Assembly (NCBI RefSeq): GCF_009695585.1
Contig: NZ_VUNR01000002.1
Span: forward strand, 62,001 to 126,000
Length of the DNA stretch: 64,000 bases
Source: Anaerovibrio slackiae
Lineage (GTDB): Bacteria > Bacillota > Negativicutes > Selenomonadales > Selenomonadaceae
Direction of reading: 5' to 3'
Below, in pieces: positions 62,372 through 64,000 of this stretch. The translations under genes and the position numbers were made by a program. Within the stretch, counting starts at the first letter, position 1; each line of letters opens with the position of its first letter. The notes beneath the pieces are model-generated. The model worked only from the letters and a program-made list of their open reading frames with translations. It was not told the origin of the DNA and searched no databases.

Positions 62372-62481
62372 ATATTACATGTAGAACACTGTTTCAGATA
62401 AGACAGCACATCACACAGGACATTATTAACCTCCACAGTTACCCGGCGCATGGCGCATATATTAACTGCATGGTCTATGCC
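62372..62481 (-). pseudogene. Degenerate copy of the 3' end of the 63020-63499 gene
   Basis: Read on the minus strand this stretch gives GIDHAVNI, then VEVNNVLCDVLSYLKQ and CSTCNI, matching GIDHVANI, EVNSALDDVLAYLKQ and SACNI at the C-terminus of the gene one position upstream. No start or full frame remains. It lies between the LRAT-like and AAA genes and points to a past tandem duplication with loss of most of one copy. Confidence 0.75.
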
Positions 62482-62514
62482 ATATAAGGCGTATCTATTG
62501 TATCAATCACCTAA

Positions 62515-63003
62515 TTATAAAATTATTCTTCTTGACCAAAAAATGTCACCGAACATTAGCAATTTAGGGCTACTACAGCTTTCAGGGTTTTGTTCAGATC
62601 TTTTTATACATCTGGACGTAACCTTTAACTTGCACCATTCTACAAAACAGCAACAGTCAATAAAATCATTTTCACCAAGCATTGATGTAGCCTTTTTGAT
62701 GGTTTCTTCTGCATGATTACTCAGGCTATCTTCGTATTTAACTATTCCCCACTCCATTTTCTTGGTAAATGATGCTAAAGAAGCTTTTTTAACTAATCTT
62801 TTTGTCCTGTCTTTTACGGTATCATCAAAATAGACTACTTCGTTATTGCCGATATAAATTCCATAGTGATTGCATTTGGATTTATTACAGCAAAAACGTT
62901 TAACTCTGATAACATCCCCAAGCTCAGGTGATGCAATCTCAAAGTTACGCAAATAGTAAAGATTAGGAGCGTTCAGTTCATTTTCATTTTCTTTTTCTAA
63001 CAT
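62515..63003 (-). CDS. LRAT-like (NlpC/P60 superfamily) protein
   Basis: The 162-residue protein has GDVIRVKR, then HYGIYIGNNEVVYF with catalytic H46, and ATSMLGENDFIDCCCFVEWC with C117 in place of the nucleophile of LRAT's NCEHF motif; two more cysteines follow (C118, C119). LRAT-type enzymes move acyl groups or act on phospholipids. The substitution DCCCF for NCEHF is odd but keeps a cysteine. SD GGGAGGG precedes the ATG. It lies between the 159-residue membrane gene and the AAA gene. Confidence 0.8.
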   Translation of the reverse strand: MLEKENENELNAPNLYYLRNFEIASPELGDVIRVKRFCCNKSKCNHYGIYIGNNEVVYFDDTVKDRTKRLVKKASLASFTKKMEWGIVKYEDSLSNHAEETIKKATSMLGENDFIDCCCFVEWCKLKVTSRCIKRSEQNPESCSSPKLLMFGDIFWSRRIIL

Positions 63004-63019
63004 ATTTTTCCCTCCCGCT

Positions 63020-63499
63020 TCACTGAATATTACATGCAGAACGCTGCTTCAGATATGCCAGCACATCATCTAATGCACTATTTACCTCCGCAATGCCCCG
63101 GTAAATATTGGCTACATGGTCAATGCCATCTGCACTTTCCTGCTGCATTTTACTTCCCTTATTTTGTTCCTTTACTGCCTCAGCAATGACATCACCCTTG
63201 TTTTTTAAGATAGATTGCAGCTCTGTAATGGATGCTTCTATCTTCCTTGCAACCGCCTGCCGTTCCTCATCAGTCTGGCACTCAGCCATGGCAGCTTCTG
63301 CTTCGTGGCGGACTATATCCGCAATGCCGTCCAAACTATTTTTCTTTTCTGGTGCATCATCCTTGCAAACGACGTTTTCCCTGTGCGCTAATTCTTCCTC
63401 CTGCTCCATCTCCTCTAGCAATTCCCGTAACAGATTTCCTACCAAAAAGACTGCGGCACCGCCTAAAGCGTATGCCATACCATTTTTCCAATCATCCAT
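63020..63499 (-). CDS. Unrecognised 159-residue membrane-anchored helical protein
   Basis: ATG 63499 follows AAGGCGG. Residues about 5-25 (MAYALGGAAVFLVGNLL) form a membrane helix; the rest is a charged coiled coil ending SACNIQ. No family was recognised. It is the first gene of the AAA/LRAT operon as far as visible. A broken copy of its C-terminus lies downstream at 62372-62481. Confidence 0.6.
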   Translation of the reverse strand: MDDWKNGMAYALGGAAVFLVGNLLRELLEEMEQEEELAHRENVVCKDDAPEKKNSLDGIADIVRHEAEAAMAECQTDEERQAVARKIEASITELQSILKNKGDVIAEAVKEQNKGSKMQQESADGIDHVANIYRGIAEVNSALDDVLAYLKQRSACNIQ

Positions 63500-63672
63500 G
63501 CTTATTACCGCCTTTCCTAACACTAAAGTCGTCTATAAGCTGATTGTACAACAAAACCTCCCCAAAAAGGTTGCCTGCCATGCTACCTTTTAAAAATAAT
63601 TTTTCAACTATTATAGTATCATTCTCATACTATAATGCATTCTACAAAAAATCTGAAAATCCTGCTAAAATC

Positions 63673-63700
63673 AAAAAAACCTCGTAAAATTTTACGAGGT
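63673..63700 (-). terminator. Terminator of the edge gene
   Basis: A perfect 22-bp palindrome (63679-63700, arms ACCTCGTAAAA/TTTTACGAGGT) is followed by six T on the minus strand. Confidence 0.9.
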
Positions 63701-63743
63701 CGAAAAAGATACATGTAGGAAGACAAATTAACTCAATTCGTTA

Positions 63744-64000
63744 TTAAGAATTTTTGTTGCTGGTAAGGGGTGGCAGACCACGTTCATGAAGCTGTATGTT
63801 TACCTCATCCACATCATAAATTCCTTCCTCAATAAAAAACTTGACAACCAAGTCACGCATCTGTGATGGTGAGAAGGTATAACCCGCACGCTCAAGCAAA
63901 TCCTCCGCTTCACTCAACTTCAGCTGCATAGCCAATACCATAGCTAAAGCTGTAGCCTTTGACGGCTGATAATCCTTTGTGTTCTTGATTTTTGAAAAAT
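63744..64000 (-). CDS. C-terminal end of a protein with XRE-like tail domain (cut by window)
   Basis: The frame is open to the window edge; only the last 84 or so codons are seen. FSKIKNTKDYQPSKATALAM, then KLSEAEDLLERAGYTFSPSQ and IEEGIYDVDEVN, match a helical, XRE-like tail that often ends larger proteins in Firmicutes, with varied N-terminal domains such as macro or TPR types. What the N-terminus does cannot be known here. A strong terminator follows it. Confidence 0.7.
   Translation of the reverse strand, partial: FSKIKNTKDYQPSKATALAMVLAMQLKLSEAEDLLERAGYTFSPSQMRDLVVKFFIEEGIYDVDEVNIQLHERGLPPLTSNKNS

Noticed and set aside
62515-63003. The LRAT-like protein as an ordinary cell-wall NlpC/P60 hydrolase
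   Set aside because: The order of catalytic residues (His before Cys) is the permuted LRAT type, and there is no signal peptide or SH3 domain.

Overview
The window looks like a chromosome segment of a diderm Firmicute of the Negativicutes, most likely a Selenomonadaceae member (Selenomonas/Mitsuokella-like). The pointers are an SLH-domain porin of the OmpM type, which these bacteria use to tether their outer membrane to peptidoglycan, together with Firmicute-type features: a T-box leader, SepF, an IreB homologue, an ECF transporter and RecD2. The genus is an inference. Most genes lie on the minus strand.

Region 1 (1-14200): a partial secreted GH53 galactanase, the porin, a PfkB-family sugar-phosphate kinase, a formate/nitrite transporter behind a ZTP (pfl-motif) riboswitch, a divergent Rrf2 regulator, a ComFB protein, a NitT/TauT-type ABC importer, three unrecognised envelope-type genes, mnmA and a Fic gene. 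The galactanase leader holds a 180-bp nested palindrome. The porin and kinase promoters carry the same palindrome at the same distance from the -10 box.

Region 2 (14400-33000): a six-gene group 4 [NiFe]-hydrogenase operon (hyfBCEFGI-like, no formate dehydrogenase), D-serine dehydratase, a PAS-REC-GGDEF-EAL protein, and a complete trp operon in the unusual order D-F-C-B-A-E-G. The trp operon is led by a tryptophan T-box whose antiterminator/terminator module is duplicated.

Region 3 (33100-47300): housekeeping genes sepF, typA, ruvX, an IreB homologue, gatCAB and recD2, plus an Abi_2/HEPN gene, an EamA exporter, an ECF S component next to a PdxR-like regulator, and a low-molecular-weight phosphatase.

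Region 4 (47380-64000): an integrated mobile element, partly AT-rich. It starts with an integrase and excisionase, followed by an unusual ATPase and a divergent 600-residue unknown gene. Next comes a recombination operon (ERF annealase, Cas4-like nuclease, Api92-like protein, DUF932) bracketed by two 100-bp elements of identical design. Each of these elements has three 9-bp TGTCC repeats, a 26-nt loop and three inverted 9-bp GGACA repeats. After an Rpn-like nuclease lies an operon joining a AAA+ ATPase, an LRAT/NlpC-P60-like protein, several small membrane proteins and a YkgJ-type protein. I know of no described system with this set, and it is the best candidate for something new. The right end of the element is not in the window.
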